Assembly (NCBI GenBank): GCA_045863195.1
Contig: BTUI01000002.1
Location: 1-64,000, forward strand
Length of the DNA stretch: 64,000 nt
Origin: W-Chloroflexi-9 sp045863195
GTDB lineage: Bacteria; Chloroflexota; Dehalococcoidia; UBA2979
Reading direction: 5' to 3'
The translations under genes and the position numbers were made by a program. Below the pieces are notes generated by a model. It was not told the origin of the DNA and did no database searches. It saw only the letters and a program-made list of their open reading frames with translations. Shown piece by piece: positions 24,419 to 33,950 of this stretch (positions are counted from its first letter, which is position 1; the number at the start of each line of letters is the position of its first letter).

Positions 24419-27358
24419 GTGGTGGCGGGACTCACGCTGGTCACGGGGGGTGCGGGCAGCGGCAAGAGCGCGCGCCTGGTCGCCGTGGCCGCCGAGCGGT
24501 ACGCGGCGGACCGGTTCGCGCCGGTGCTCGTGCTGGTCCCGACCGCGAGGCACGCCGACCAGTTCCGGAAGCGCGTGGTGGAGCGCGTCCCGGCGGTGTT
24601 CGGGCTGGACGTCGCCACCATCAACCAGTTCGCGCGACGCACCGCGGGGGACGCGTTGCTCGGCGCGGACGTGGCCGCCGAGTGGCTGCGCCGCGTGACG
24701 GTGGAGCGCGCGCACGGGAATGGCCAGGCGTCCCGCTTCCGCCCGATCGTCCACACCGGCGGCCTGCACGCGCTGGTGCGCGCCGCAGTCGCCGACCTCG
24801 TCGCGGACGCCGTCGACGCGGAGGCGTTCGCGGCTGCGGCGTCGCGCGCGGCCGGCGAGGCCGACCTGCGCGCGCTCGCGGACGTGTACGAGGCGTACCG
24901 GACGGAACTGGCAGAGCAGGGTGCGCGCGATCCCGGGGAGGCGGCCGCGGTTGCCGCCTCGATGGTCGCGGCTGGCGGTCAGCGCATCCCCGCGACGGTG
25001 CTGATCGACAGCGTGCAGTTCCTGCGTGGCGGCGAGGTCGCACTGATCGCCGCGCTTGCGCAGGTCACGGACGTCTGGCTGGCCCTCGACACGGATGCCG
25101 GCGACCGCGCGACCTGGACGGCGGAGGCGCTGGCCGCCCGCGTGCCGGGCCTGCGCACCGAGACGCTCGGCGCGGTCGCCTCGGACGCCACGGTCGAGGC
25201 GGCGACGGTCGCGGACGACGAGGCGCAACTGCGCGAGATCGCGCGCTCGATCAAGGCACGCATCGACGCCGACCGTGCGCTGCGGCCGTCCGACTTCGCC
25301 GTCGTGTTCCGTCGCGTCACGCCACACCTCGGTCTGGCGCGCCAGGTGTTCGCGGAGTACCGGCTGCCGCTCGACCCGGCCGCAGGCGAGCGCCCGTCCG
25401 AGCGTCCGTTCGGGACGTGGCTGCTGCGGCTCCTCCGCCTGCCCGAGCACGAGTGGCGGCTGCTCGATGTGCTCGACGTCGTCGCATCCGGCTTCTTCAA
25501 TGACCGTCGCTCGGGCCTCACACCCGGCATGGCGGCGCAACTCCGCCGCATTGGTCGGGGCCACGATCTCTGGCGCGGGATTGAGGTGCTACGCCGGATG
25601 CCCGAGGCAGTCGAGGCGGAGATTGCGAAGGGCCGCAGCGGCGATCCGGAGCGGCTGCGTGCGGCGGCCGCCGCCTTCCTCGGCGTGGTCGAGCACCTCG
25701 AACGGATGCTGGTGCGCGATCCGGCGCGGCTGGGCGAGCACGCGGCGGCGATCGACGTGGCGCTGTTCGGCGCGGGCGCGATCGCCCGCGTCGCCGTGGA
25801 GGGGTACGCGACGCTCGACACTGAGGTCGAGGTCGTCCGTCGCGAGCTCACCTCGATGCGCGCGGTGGACGATGCGCTGGAGGCGGAGCCCGAGCCGTTC
25901 GAGGCGTTCGTGGCGGCGCTTGAGGCGCGGCTGCAGCGGCCCTCCACGCTGATCCGGCAGCCGGGCGGCGTCCTGCTCGCGCCGATGCATACGTTGCACG
26001 GCCTCCGCTTCCGCTACGTCGCGGTCGGGGGACTCGCGGAGGGGGAGTTCCCCGCGCCGCGCCGCACGGACGCGCTGCTGAACACGCGCGCACGGGCGGC
26101 GCTCGCCGCGGCGGGGCTCGCGCTGCCGCCGGAGCCGCGGGCGACGGAGGATGAACTGTGGCGCACGGCAATGAGCCGCGCGACGGAGGTCACCTCGATC
26201 TGGCGGACGCGCCTCGATGCGAAGGGACGCCCCGCGGCCGCCTCCTACTTCTTCGAGTCGGCCGTGCCGTCCGAGGCGGTCCGCCACGTGGACGCCGCGG
26301 CCGAGCCGGAGCGGAGCGCGTCCGAGCGTGAACTGGCCGTGGCGCTGACCTCGCGCTGGGCGGAGGGCGAGGCGCGCCGCCCGAAGGCGATGCCGGCGTG
26401 GACGTTGGTGGTGCGGTTGGCGGCGGCGGTGGAGCAGCAGCGCCGCTCGTTCAGCGGCGCCGGGCGGTACGAGGGCGACCTGCCGGGCGCGGACGTTGAG
26501 TACCTCACGACGCCTCGCTACGGCTGGAGTCCGAGCCGCCTCGAGTCCTATCGCACCTGCCCGTTCCAGTTCTTCGCGCACTACGGACTGCACCTGGACG
26601 AGCTGCGCGAGGAGCGCGAGCAGGCGGATGCCGCGGTGCGCGGCACCGTGGTGCACGCGGTGCTGGAGGACGCGGTGCAGCCGCTGGTGGACGCCGGGCA
26701 GCCACTCGTCCCCCAGACGGTGGAGGTCGCGGTCGCGCGGCTGCGCGCGAATGCGCGCGCGATCTGGGATCGCGCACCCGTGGAGCATGCCTTCGGCCGC
26801 GCCGCGCTCTGGCGGTACGAGGGCGACGAGGCGATTGCGCAGATGGAGGACGTCCTGCGCCGCGAGGCCGAGGCGAATGCGGGCATCGGGCTCGAGCGCG
26901 TCGAGGGCGGCGAGGCGTGGCTGTCGCACGAGGTGCCGGGCGACCCGCCGATGCTGGCGGTGGGGCGCGTCGACCGGCTCGACCGCGGGCCGGGCGTGGT
27001 GCAGATCGTGGACTACAAGAGCGGTCGGTTCATCCCGCGACGGCAGGTGCAGTCCGGCGAGCGGGTGCAGTTGCAGTGGTATGCGCTCGCCGCGCGCGAG
27101 CAGTACGGCGTGGACCGCGTGGTGGCGCGCTACGTCTTCCTGAAACTCCGACCCGGCGAGCAGGAGTGGTCGCTGGACACCGCGCGCGCCGAGGACGACG
27201 CGATCCTCGCGAGCGCAGTCGAGGTCGCGCACGAGATCCGTGACGAGATCGGGGCGGGTCGGTTCGGGGTCGCGCCGAACGTGCCGTGCCCCTCGTACTG
27301 CTCGTTCCTCCACGCGTGTCGCGTGAACCACTACACGCGCTGGAAGTCGTGGGAGTAG
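24419..27358 (+). CDS. addB: AddB-like helicase/nuclease subunit
   Basis: A 979-aa protein pairing with AddA immediately downstream in double-strand-break end processing. It has a Walker A GGAGSGKS (residues 10-17) but the rest of its helicase half is divergent, as in AddB. The C-terminal PD-(D/E)XK nuclease has VDYKSG (Asp865, Lys867). Fe-S ligands are likely Cys714 (RTCPFQFFAHY) plus a C-terminal trio, Cys957, Cys961 and Cys967; the C-x3-C-x5-C spacing is one residue wider than the usual C-x2-C-x5-C. The start is GTG 24419 or 24422 (two GTGs in tandem). A TAGGCT hexamer lies at 24378-24383. Confidence 0.78.
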   Translation: MVAGLTLVTGGAGSGKSARLVAVAAERYAADRFAPVLVLVPTARHADQFRKRVVERVPAVFGLDVATINQFARRTAGDALLGADVAAEWLRRVTVERAHGNGQASRFRPIVHTGGLHALVRAAVADLVADAVDAEAFAAAASRAAGEADLRALADVYEAYRTELAEQGARDPGEAAAVAASMVAAGGQRIPATVLIDSVQFLRGGEVALIAALAQVTDVWLALDTDAGDRATWTAEALAARVPGLRTETLGAVASDATVEAATVADDEAQLREIARSIKARIDADRALRPSDFAVVFRRVTPHLGLARQVFAEYRLPLDPAAGERPSERPFGTWLLRLLRLPEHEWRLLDVLDVVASGFFNDRRSGLTPGMAAQLRRIGRGHDLWRGIEVLRRMPEAVEAEIAKGRSGDPERLRAAAAAFLGVVEHLERMLVRDPARLGEHAAAIDVALFGAGAIARVAVEGYATLDTEVEVVRRELTSMRAVDDALEAEPEPFEAFVAALEARLQRPSTLIRQPGGVLLAPMHTLHGLRFRYVAVGGLAEGEFPAPRRTDALLNTRARAALAAAGLALPPEPRATEDELWRTAMSRATEVTSIWRTRLDAKGRPAAASYFFESAVPSEAVRHVDAAAEPERSASERELAVALTSRWAEGEARRPKAMPAWTLVVRLAAAVEQQRRSFSGAGRYEGDLPGADVEYLTTPRYGWSPSRLESYRTCPFQFFAHYGLHLDELREEREQADAAVRGTVVHAVLEDAVQPLVDAGQPLVPQTVEVAVARLRANARAIWDRAPVEHAFGRAALWRYEGDEAIAQMEDVLRREAEANAGIGLERVEGGEAWLSHEVPGDPPMLAVGRVDRLDRGPGVVQIVDYKSGRFIPRRQVQSGERVQLQWYALAAREQYGVDRVVARYVFLKLRPGEQEWSLDTARAEDDAILASAVEVAHEIRDEIGAGRFGVAPNVPCPSYCSFLHACRVNHYTRWKSWE

Positions 27359-27362
27359 CGCC

Positions 27363-30300
27363 GTGCCGCTGACGGAGGAACAGGCGCGCATCGTCGAGGC
27401 CGGGGACATCGATGTCGCGGTGTCTGCGGGCGCGGGCAGCGGCAAGACGCACGTGCTCGTGGAGCGGTACGTGCACCTCCTCGGCCGCGTGGGGATCCCG
27501 GAGATCGTCGCGGTCACGTTCACGGAGGCGGCGGCCGTGGAGATGCGGCAGCGCATCCGCCGCGAGGTGATGCAGCGTCCCGAACTGGCGCACCACCGCC
27601 GTCACGTAGACGACGCGGTCGTCGGCACGATCCACTCGCTCTGCCTGCGGCTGCTGCGCGAGTTCCCCGTGGAGGCCGGCCTCGATCCCGGCGCGGAACT
27701 GCTGGCGGAGGACGAGGCGGAACTGCTGCGCCAGGTCGCGGCGACCGAGGCGATCGACGCGGCGGCGGAGTCCGGCGACGCGCGCACGGAGGCGCTGCGG
27801 GTGCTCGGCGTGTGGGCGACGACGCAGCAGCTGCCGCAGATGGTCGCCCAGCGCGACGAGGTGCGCGACGCCTTCGCGGCGATGCCCGGTGAGGATGCGG
27901 CGGCGTGGGCGGAGGCCGTGCGAGCGCGGCTGGACGACGCGCTGCAGCAGGCCGTGGAGCCGATGCGGCAGCGGGTGGTGGATACCTTCATCGACCTGTG
28001 GTCGGTCTGCCTCGACCGCGGCGATCTGCTGGCGGCGAAGGCGGCGACCGCCGAGGGGCTGCTCGGCGACCCGCGCTCGGGCGACTTCCGGGACTGGCAC
28101 GCACGCCTGAGCGCTGGAGCACGCGCGATCAACCTGCAGGGCGGCCGGGCCTCCGCGTGGAGCGTCCCGGTCGCCGATGTCCGCGACCTGTTGCGCGGGC
28201 TCCGCGACGAAGTCCTGGCCCGCCTCGCGGGTGTCCCCGCCTGGAACGAATGGGACGACGTGGCGATGGCCGCGCTGCCCGGGCTGCGCGCGCTCTTCGA
28301 GGATGCGTGCGACCGCTACGCGCGCGCGAAGGCGGAGCGTCGCGCGCTCGACTTCCTCGACCTGGAGGTGGAGGCGGTGCGGCTGCTGGAGGAGCACCCG
28401 GCGGTGGCGGACGCGTGCCGTACGCGGTTCCGCCACGTGATGGTGGATGAGGCGCAGGACGTGAGCCCGATCCAGGAGCGGCTGATCCGCCGTCTGATCG
28501 GCGAGGGGGAGGGGCGGCCCCGGCTGTTCCTCGTCGGTGACGCGAAGCAGTCGATCTACGCGTTCCGCGGCGCGGACGTGCGGCGCTTCAACGCGTTGCG
28601 CGACCTCGTCCGCCAGTGGCGCGGCGACCTGCTCCCGCTCTCCGCCTCGTTCCGGACGCACGCCGCGCTGGTGGAGTTGAACAACGCGCTCTTCGACCTC
28701 GTGTTCGCGGACGGCGCCGGCGGCGTGGCGATGGACCGGATGAGCGGCCGCGAGACGGAGCCGCCCGCCGCGCCACACCTGACGCTGCTGCCGGTCACGC
28801 GCAGCGAGGACGACCGCACGGACGCGACCCGCCGGCGCGTGGAGGCTGACCTGGTCGCCGAGGAGGTCGCGCGGGTCCTCGATGAGGGCCGCCTGATCTG
28901 GGACAAGCGGCTGCGCGCCTATCGCGTCGCGACGCCTCGGGACGTGGCGGTGCTGCTCCGGCGGTTCTCGAACGTGCACCTGTTCGAGCAGGCGCTGGAG
29001 TCGCGCGGGGTGCCGTACACCACGCCGAGCGGCACGGGCTTCTTCTCGCGCGACGAGGTGGTCGACCTCGGCAACCTGCTGCGCTGGCTCGCCGAGCCGG
29101 ACGACGAGATCGCGCTGCTCGCGGTGTTGCGCTCGCCGATGTTCGTGCTTGCAGACGACACGCTGCTCGCGCTGCGCGGTCCCTCGCCGCGCCCGTTCAT
29201 CCTCGCGCTCGCCGAGCCACCGACCGGGATCGAGGAGGACGAGGCGGAGCGTTGCCGTTTCGCGGCGGAGGTGCTGCGCGACCTGCAGCGCGGGGCACGG
29301 ACCGACTCGGCGGCTGCGTTGCTGGAACAGGCGCTCGTCCGGACGGGGTACGAGGCGTCCTGGGCGCCGGTGGGGGGCGGCGAGCAGGTGCTGGCGAACA
29401 TCCGCAAGTTGTTGCGGATCGTGCGCGGCCTGGGCGCGTACCCGCTCAACCAGGTCGTCGAGTACCTCGCGCAGCGCCGGGACGACCAGCTCGGCCGCGA
29501 GGGGCCCGCGATCCTCGACCGGCGGGACGCGGTGCAGTTGATGACGGTGCATGGCGCGAAGGGGCTGGAGTTCCCCGTGGTGTTCGTGCCGGAGGCGCAC
29601 CTGCCCGCCAGCGCGGGGAACGAGACCATCCGCTGGCGACGCGATGGCGGCGTGTCGTTCACGCTCGACGAGCGCGACGAGGAGGGCAGGCGCCAGCAGC
29701 CCGGCTTCCACGCGTGGTTGCGCGCACGAGACGCGGAGGACGAGGCGCAGGAGCATCTGCGGCTGTTCTACGTCGCGGCGACGCGCGCGGGCGACTACCT
29801 CACGATCAGCGGCGACGAGTCGACGTCCGGTGCCGGCTGGCTCGGCGCGGCCGACGCGGCGTACGCCGCGGGCGTCCTCGCGAGTATCGAGCGTCGCGAG
29901 GCGGTCCCGGCCGACCGGTCGCGGATCGCGGACCGCCCGCCCCCGGAGCCGGTGCGGGTGCCGCCGGTCACCGCTGAGGTCGAGTACGTGCCGCCGCTCC
30001 TCGAGCGTCCGCTGGTCATCCCGCTCCGCACGAGCACGCCGGCGACCGGCTTCCGGATCGCGGAGGGCGTGCGCTGGGGCGGCCACGGCGACGGGTTGGG
30101 CCGCCTGCGCGGCACGGTGGCACACCGCGCGATCGAACTCGCGTACACGACCGCTGCGCCCGTGGACGTCGCCGCGCTCGTCCGTGCGGAGGCGCAGGAT
30201 GCGCTCGCTCCGGACGCGCAGGCGACGCTCGTCGCGGAGGTAGAGGAGATGGTGGCGCGCTTCCGCGCGTCCGCCATCGGGCGGGCGATCGCGCGGCCGG

Positions 30301-30674
30301 AGGCGGAGGCGCGGTTCGAGTCGCCGTTCGCGTGGGACTGGGACGGGGTGCCGGTCCACGGCACCGTCGACCTGCTCTTCCGTGAGGGCGACGGCTGGCG
30401 CGTGGTGGACTTCAAGACGGACCGCGTGACGGCGGGACGGAGCGCGGAGGCGGCCGCGCCGTACCTCGTGCAGATCGGCATCTACGCGCGCGCGCTTGCG
30501 GCGGCGACCGGCGCGCCCGTCCGTGCCGGGCTGCTCTTCCTGCGCACGGGCGAATGGTACGAGGCGTCACCGGCCGACCTCGACGCGGCGCTCGCAGAGG
30601 CGCGTGCGCGGATCGATGCGGGGACGATCATCGACGACGGTGGTGACACCGCGCCGGTCGACGACGACCGCTAG
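27363..30674 (+). CDS. addA: AddA-like UvrD-family helicase-nuclease
   Basis: A 1103-aa UvrD/Rep-type 3'-5' helicase with a C-terminal nuclease, the AddA subunit of an AddAB recombinational repair complex. It has Walker A AGAGSGKT (22-29), motif II VDEAQD (361-366), GDAKQSIYAFRGAD (motif III region), MTVHGAKGLEFPVVFVPE and RLFYVAATRA for the later motifs. The nuclease core is GTVDLLF ... VVDFKTD (Asp1016, Lys1018). GTG 27363 lies 4 nt after the AddB stop, so both are co-transcribed. It ends convergently on the photolyase, sharing a CTAG. Confidence 0.88.
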   Translation: MPLTEEQARIVEAGDIDVAVSAGAGSGKTHVLVERYVHLLGRVGIPEIVAVTFTEAAAVEMRQRIRREVMQRPELAHHRRHVDDAVVGTIHSLCLRLLREFPVEAGLDPGAELLAEDEAELLRQVAATEAIDAAAESGDARTEALRVLGVWATTQQLPQMVAQRDEVRDAFAAMPGEDAAAWAEAVRARLDDALQQAVEPMRQRVVDTFIDLWSVCLDRGDLLAAKAATAEGLLGDPRSGDFRDWHARLSAGARAINLQGGRASAWSVPVADVRDLLRGLRDEVLARLAGVPAWNEWDDVAMAALPGLRALFEDACDRYARAKAERRALDFLDLEVEAVRLLEEHPAVADACRTRFRHVMVDEAQDVSPIQERLIRRLIGEGEGRPRLFLVGDAKQSIYAFRGADVRRFNALRDLVRQWRGDLLPLSASFRTHAALVELNNALFDLVFADGAGGVAMDRMSGRETEPPAAPHLTLLPVTRSEDDRTDATRRRVEADLVAEEVARVLDEGRLIWDKRLRAYRVATPRDVAVLLRRFSNVHLFEQALESRGVPYTTPSGTGFFSRDEVVDLGNLLRWLAEPDDEIALLAVLRSPMFVLADDTLLALRGPSPRPFILALAEPPTGIEEDEAERCRFAAEVLRDLQRGARTDSAAALLEQALVRTGYEASWAPVGGGEQVLANIRKLLRIVRGLGAYPLNQVVEYLAQRRDDQLGREGPAILDRRDAVQLMTVHGAKGLEFPVVFVPEAHLPASAGNETIRWRRDGGVSFTLDERDEEGRRQQPGFHAWLRARDAEDEAQEHLRLFYVAATRAGDYLTISGDESTSGAGWLGAADAAYAAGVLASIERREAVPADRSRIADRPPPEPVRVPPVTAEVEYVPPLLERPLVIPLRTSTPATGFRIAEGVRWGGHGDGLGRLRGTVAHRAIELAYTTAAPVDVAALVRAEAQDALAPDAQATLVAEVEEMVARFRASAIGRAIARPEAEARFESPFAWDWDGVPVHGTVDLLFREGDGWRVVDFKTDRVTAGRSAEAAAPYLVQIGIYARALAAATGAPVRAGLLFLRTGEWYEASPADLDAALAEARARIDAGTIIDDGGDTAPVDDDR

Positions 30675-32152
30675 CCCTCGGTATCCGCGCCGTAGCGTGC
30701 GAGGTAGCCGCGCAGCCGCAGTTTGCGCGCCGTGTTCTCGCTGCTCATGTAGCGGACGACGCCGTACACCGGGCGCTCCGGCGCCCACGGCCGGTCGTAC
30801 CGGCCGAGCACCCAGCCGATGCCGCTGCTGGAATTGGGGTCGCGTCCGTCCAGCGCGTAGCGGTTGTTGAGTTCGAGCATCGTCGCGAGCGCGTCGCGCG
30901 GCGTCGGGGCCCACTCCAGGACCTTCTTGCCCCACAGCATGCGCAGGTAGTTGTGGATGCGGCCCTCGCGGACGAGTTGTCGCTGTGCGGCGTTCCATAG
31001 CGGGTCGTGCGTTGCCGCGGCCGCGAACTCACCGAGGTCGTACACGTACTCGCGCGCGTCCGCGGCGTGGCGGTCGAGGGTGCGCCGCGCCCACTCGGGC
31101 AGCGTTTCGTAGGCGTCGGCATCGTCCGGGTGGCGGACGCTCCAGTTGAAGCCGAGTTCGCGCCAGGTGACGAGTTCGTCGAGGAACGACTCGGCGCCGG
31201 CGCTCAGCCCCCACCAGCCGGCCTTCGCCCCGGTCACGCGCGATGCGAGGCGGTCGGGCGTCCAGCCCTCGCGTGCCAGCACGGCGGCCGCCACCTCGTG
31301 CGCGCCGAGGTGGCCGAAATGGAGGTAGGGCGAGAGGCCGCTCGAGCCGTCGTCGTCCGGGTGGTTGCGGGCCTGTCCGTACCCATCGAGGGGGGCCGCC
31401 ACGAAGCGTGCGAGCCGCTCCACCCCGGCGGTGTGCCCGCCGCGAGCGGGAGCGGGCGTGACGCCGTGGTCGATCGTGAGCGCGCCGAGGTCCACGGTGT
31501 GCGCGTCGCGGAGCGGCGGCCAGTGGCGTTCCACCTCGCTGAGGTCGGGCGGTGCGAGCCGCGGCGCCTCCGCGAGCGGGTCGGGCCGGGGGAACGCCTC
31601 GAGGTCGGCCGGCAGGGCCGCCTGCAGCGCGCGACGGAACAGGTACGCGGTGGGGTACGCCTTCGGGGCGCCGCGCATCGGGTGGAGGCCGTTGCCGTCC
31701 ACTGCGGTCAGGCGCACGGGGCTGCGACGCGCGGCGGCCGCGGTCATGCGCGGGACGAAGAAGGCGGGGTAGTCGTCCGTCACGACCTCGCACGCACGGG
31801 CGGCCAGCGCTTCGAGCAGCCCGCCGCCCGCCCCCTCGGACGGTTCCAGGTACGGGTAGTAGCGGACAGGGCCGTCGCGCAGGGCCGTGGCGTGCTCCGC
31901 CATGCCGTCCAGGACGAACCGATGGAGGCGGTCGCTCGCCCACGGATAGCCGATGCGGAGCGCCTCGAGGATGACGAGCGGGCGCCCGAGGGCGGCGGCC
32001 CGCTCCACCGCGAACTGCAGCGCGAAGTTCGCGTGGAGCCGCCGCTGCGCCACCATCCAGTACAGGACGAAGCCGCCGTCCGCGCGTACCGACGCGGCGT
32101 TGAGCGGACGCAGGCGTCCGGCCGGGGTGCTGGTGGCCTCGCGGGTGCCCAT
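30671..32152 (-). CDS. Class II cyclobutane pyrimidine dimer photolyase
   Basis: A 493-aa FAD-dependent light-driven DNA repair enzyme. Class II features are plain: the N-terminal VLYWMVAQRRLHANFALQFA opening, and the C-terminal FAD domain with HNYLRMLWGKKVLEW, LNNRYALDGRDPNS and RPVYGVVRYMS. Length is normal. Its stop overlaps the AddA stop in a shared CTAG. A minus-strand TAGTCT (32159-32164) ends six bases before ATG 32152 and no Shine-Dalgarno is possible, so the mRNA is probably leaderless. Confidence 0.88.
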   Translation of the reverse strand: MGTREATSTPAGRLRPLNAASVRADGGFVLYWMVAQRRLHANFALQFAVERAAALGRPLVILEALRIGYPWASDRLHRFVLDGMAEHATALRDGPVRYYPYLEPSEGAGGGLLEALAARACEVVTDDYPAFFVPRMTAAAARRSPVRLTAVDGNGLHPMRGAPKAYPTAYLFRRALQAALPADLEAFPRPDPLAEAPRLAPPDLSEVERHWPPLRDAHTVDLGALTIDHGVTPAPARGGHTAGVERLARFVAAPLDGYGQARNHPDDDGSSGLSPYLHFGHLGAHEVAAAVLAREGWTPDRLASRVTGAKAGWWGLSAGAESFLDELVTWRELGFNWSVRHPDDADAYETLPEWARRTLDRHAADAREYVYDLGEFAAAATHDPLWNAAQRQLVREGRIHNYLRMLWGKKVLEWAPTPRDALATMLELNNRYALDGRDPNSSSGIGWVLGRYDRPWAPERPVYGVVRYMSSENTARKLRLRGYLARYGADTEG

Positions 32153-32158
32153 GGATCG

Positions 32159-32164
32159 AGACTA
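32159..32164 (-). promoter_or_regulatory. -10 hexamer TAGTCT for a leaderless photolyase mRNA
   Basis: TAGTCT (minus strand) ends exactly 6 nt before the ATG at 32152, which places the expected transcription start on the start codon. Confidence 0.5.
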
Positions 32165-32210
32165 TCGGTCCGGGGCTGGACTGCACGCGCGCCGCGCCGA
32201 TGATCCACGT

Positions 32211-32585
32211 ATGGCCCGATGGCTCACGTTGCCCTCGCCTCGACGTGTCACGACCGCCCGGCTGGCGTTCGTGGGTGTCACGGTGTTCGTGAGCGGGTTC
32301 TTTGTGCTCGCCGCCGCCGGCCGGGACTACGGCCCGGCGACGCTGGCCCTCATTCTCGCGGGGGCTGCCGTGCTCGCGTTGCCGCTCGCCGCGTTCACGC
32401 TCGTGGTGGCGGGCTCGGAGTCCACCGTGGGGCGCGCGTGGGGGGCGGGATTCCGCAGCCTTCCCCCGCCCGAGCGCACCCGGGCCGCGACCGTGGACCG
32501 CGCGCTCCGCTACGCGGGCACGCTCTGGCTGGCGAACGGGCTGGCGCTCTGGTTCGCGACGCTCGCCGCCGGGTTCGGCGGCTAG
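32211..32585 (+). CDS. Small three-helix membrane protein
   Basis: A 124-aa protein of unknown function with three hydrophobic segments (residues ~17-36, 42-68, 103-123). A polar stretch between the second and third helices (GSESTVGRAWGAGF...RTRAATVDRAL) is probably cytoplasmic. ATG 32211 has no Shine-Dalgarno; GATGAT lies six bases upstream, a weak match to the leaderless pattern seen elsewhere in the window. It is divergent from the photolyase and its stop overlaps that of the PH-domain gene through CTAG. Confidence 0.6.
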   Translation: MARWLTLPSPRRVTTARLAFVGVTVFVSGFFVLAAAGRDYGPATLALILAGAAVLALPLAAFTLVVAGSESTVGRAWGAGFRSLPPPERTRAATVDRALRYAGTLWLANGLALWFATLAAGFGG

Positions 32586-33115
32586 CCGCGCCGCGACGCC
32601 TCGTCGCGGCGGGCCGCGTCTCGCGCACGGTCGAGGATGGCGAGGACGCCGGTGGGGTCCGGGATGCCGCCGAGGACGAAGTTCGGCTGTTCCCCGGCCG
32701 TCTGGCAGCGCAGTTCCCCGTAGTTCAGCACCGTCGGCAGGAAGCCCTCCCGGATCACGGCCACATCCTGCACGTCGACGAGGTCGGCGGAGGCGATGGC
32801 GTGGTGGAACCAATGCCGGCGCTGCGAGTCCAGGATGCGCTGGTTGGTGATGACCCAGAGGTCGTTCCGGTACTGGTACCAGACGAGGTAGGCGCGGACG
32901 CCGGTGGCGGCGACCCACGCGGCTACCAGGACCCCGGCGATCACCCCGACGGCGCCGTCCAGGCCGGCGGAGCGGTCGACGAGGATCAGGAAGCCGGCCG
33001 CTGGCCCGATCGCCATCGCGACGTGAAGGGCCAGGCGCGGGTACAGGAAGATCCAGTGCCGCCGGCTGATGTAGGTCGTGGTTTCGTCCGGCTGCAGTTG
33101 GATGGGGACGGGCAT
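32582..33115 (-). CDS. Membrane-anchored bacterial PH-domain protein
   Basis: A 177-aa protein with a short N-terminal polar part (PDETTTYISRRHW), two membrane helices (residues ~23-70) and a C-terminal bacterial PH domain (YQYRNDLWVITNQRILDSQR ... DLVDVQDVAV). This helix-pair/PH layout is common in Actinobacteria and Chloroflexota; the role is unknown, perhaps in stress or membrane organisation. ATG 33115 has GGGAG upstream. Minus-strand TACGAT (33161-33166) is a possible -10, inside a CCTCG/CGAGG inverted repeat. Confidence 0.72.
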   Translation of the reverse strand: MPVPIQLQPDETTTYISRRHWIFLYPRLALHVAMAIGPAAGFLILVDRSAGLDGAVGVIAGVLVAAWVAATGVRAYLVWYQYRNDLWVITNQRILDSQRRHWFHHAIASADLVDVQDVAVIREGFLPTVLNYGELRCQTAGEQPNFVLGGIPDPTGVLAILDRARDAARRDEASRRG

Positions 33116-33188
33116 GACGGGCTCCCTGCATGCGTCGGCCGAAGGCGCCGGTACGCCTCGATCGTAGCGAGGGGCGTGAGGGGCTGTG

Positions 33189-33650
33189 TTACGGGCGGTG
33201 CGAGCGGCTGGTGGGGAGTCGCAGGATGTAGATCGTCCCGGCCACGGCGAGGATGAGCGTGAGGGCGTGCGCCCAGACCAGCGTGGTCGGGATCGCGACG
33301 AACACGGCGAAGAGGACGAACGGCCACATGATGCCCAGCGCGAGCACCTTCGCGCGGAGCGGCATCGCGCCGGTCTCGCGGAAGCGCCGGACGTGGGGGC
33401 CAAAGGCGCGGTTACTGATGATGCGGTCGTACATCCGCTGCGAGGAGCGCGCGTAGCAGGCGGCGGCGATGATCAGGAAGATCGTCGTGGGCCAGCCCGG
33501 CAGGATCACGCCCACAATGCCCATCGCCAGCGAGAAGGTGCCGAGGCCACCCCAGGCTGCGCGGACGAGTGGGTTCTCGGCGACGCGCGCGACGTGCGGC
33601 GATGCCTCGCCGCTCTCGTTCAGCCTCGTGGGGTCAGTTGCCACGGCCAC
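33189..33650 (-). CDS. YbaN family (DUF454) membrane protein
   Basis: A 153-aa inner-membrane protein of the YbaN/DUF454 family. Visible hallmarks are GVILPGWPTTIFLIIAAACY, ARSSQRMYDRIISNRAFGPH and PLRAKVLALGIMWPFVLF, giving about four hydrophobic segments. Function of the family is unknown. The start must lie downstream of the tRNA-Arg gene; GTG 33650 or 33644 are the candidates. Confidence 0.78.
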   Translation of the reverse strand: MAVATDPTRLNESGEASPHVARVAENPLVRAAWGGLGTFSLAMGIVGVILPGWPTTIFLIIAAACYARSSQRMYDRIISNRAFGPHVRRFRETGAMPLRAKVLALGIMWPFVLFAVFVAIPTTLVWAHALTLILAVAGTIYILRLPTSRSHRP

Positions 33651-33790
33651 GTGGTCGCTCCCGGTGCGTGTCAGCGTCCTCGGACGCCATCCACGGACAG
33701 AATCGTCCTGCCGCGGCTGGTGCGCCAGTAGAAATCTGCCGAAGGACGGGAGGATTCGTGAGAATTCGGGCGAGAGTCCCGAGATTACCC

Positions 33791-33804
33791 GGCCTCGCGA
33801 GGCC
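33791..33804. terminator. Perfect palindrome downstream of tRNA-Arg
   Basis: GGCCTCGCGAGGCC is a perfect 14-bp palindrome 12 nt beyond the tRNA 3' end. It could fold into a short hairpin and help end or process the tRNA transcript. No T-run follows. Confidence 0.35.
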
Positions 33805-33816
33805 AGCGGCCGGGGG

Positions 33817-33892
33817 TGGCGCGCCGGGAGGGATTCGAACCCCCGACTCTCAGTTCCGAAGACTGATGCTCTATCCACTGAGCTACCGGCGC
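33817..33892 (-). tRNA. tRNA-Arg (anticodon TCG), CCA encoded
   Basis: The minus strand gives a complete cloverleaf. The acceptor pairs GCGCCGG with CCGGCGC, the D-arm is AGCTCAGTGGATAGAGC, the anticodon stem TCAGT/ACTGA holds loop CTTCGGA (anticodon TCG), and the T-loop is GGTTCGAATCC. The discriminator is G and CCA is encoded. It reads CGA and wobble Arg codons. Confidence 0.95.
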
Positions 33893-33950
33893 GTGTCCAC
33901 CAGTCTACAACCGGCGAGGGGTACCGGCCGGATGTGCCGGACGCTGGCGC

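Noticed and set aside
33817..33892. tRNA-Arg as an integration site for a mobile element
   Set aside because: No integrase, direct repeat of the tRNA 3' end or shift in gene content is visible on either side.
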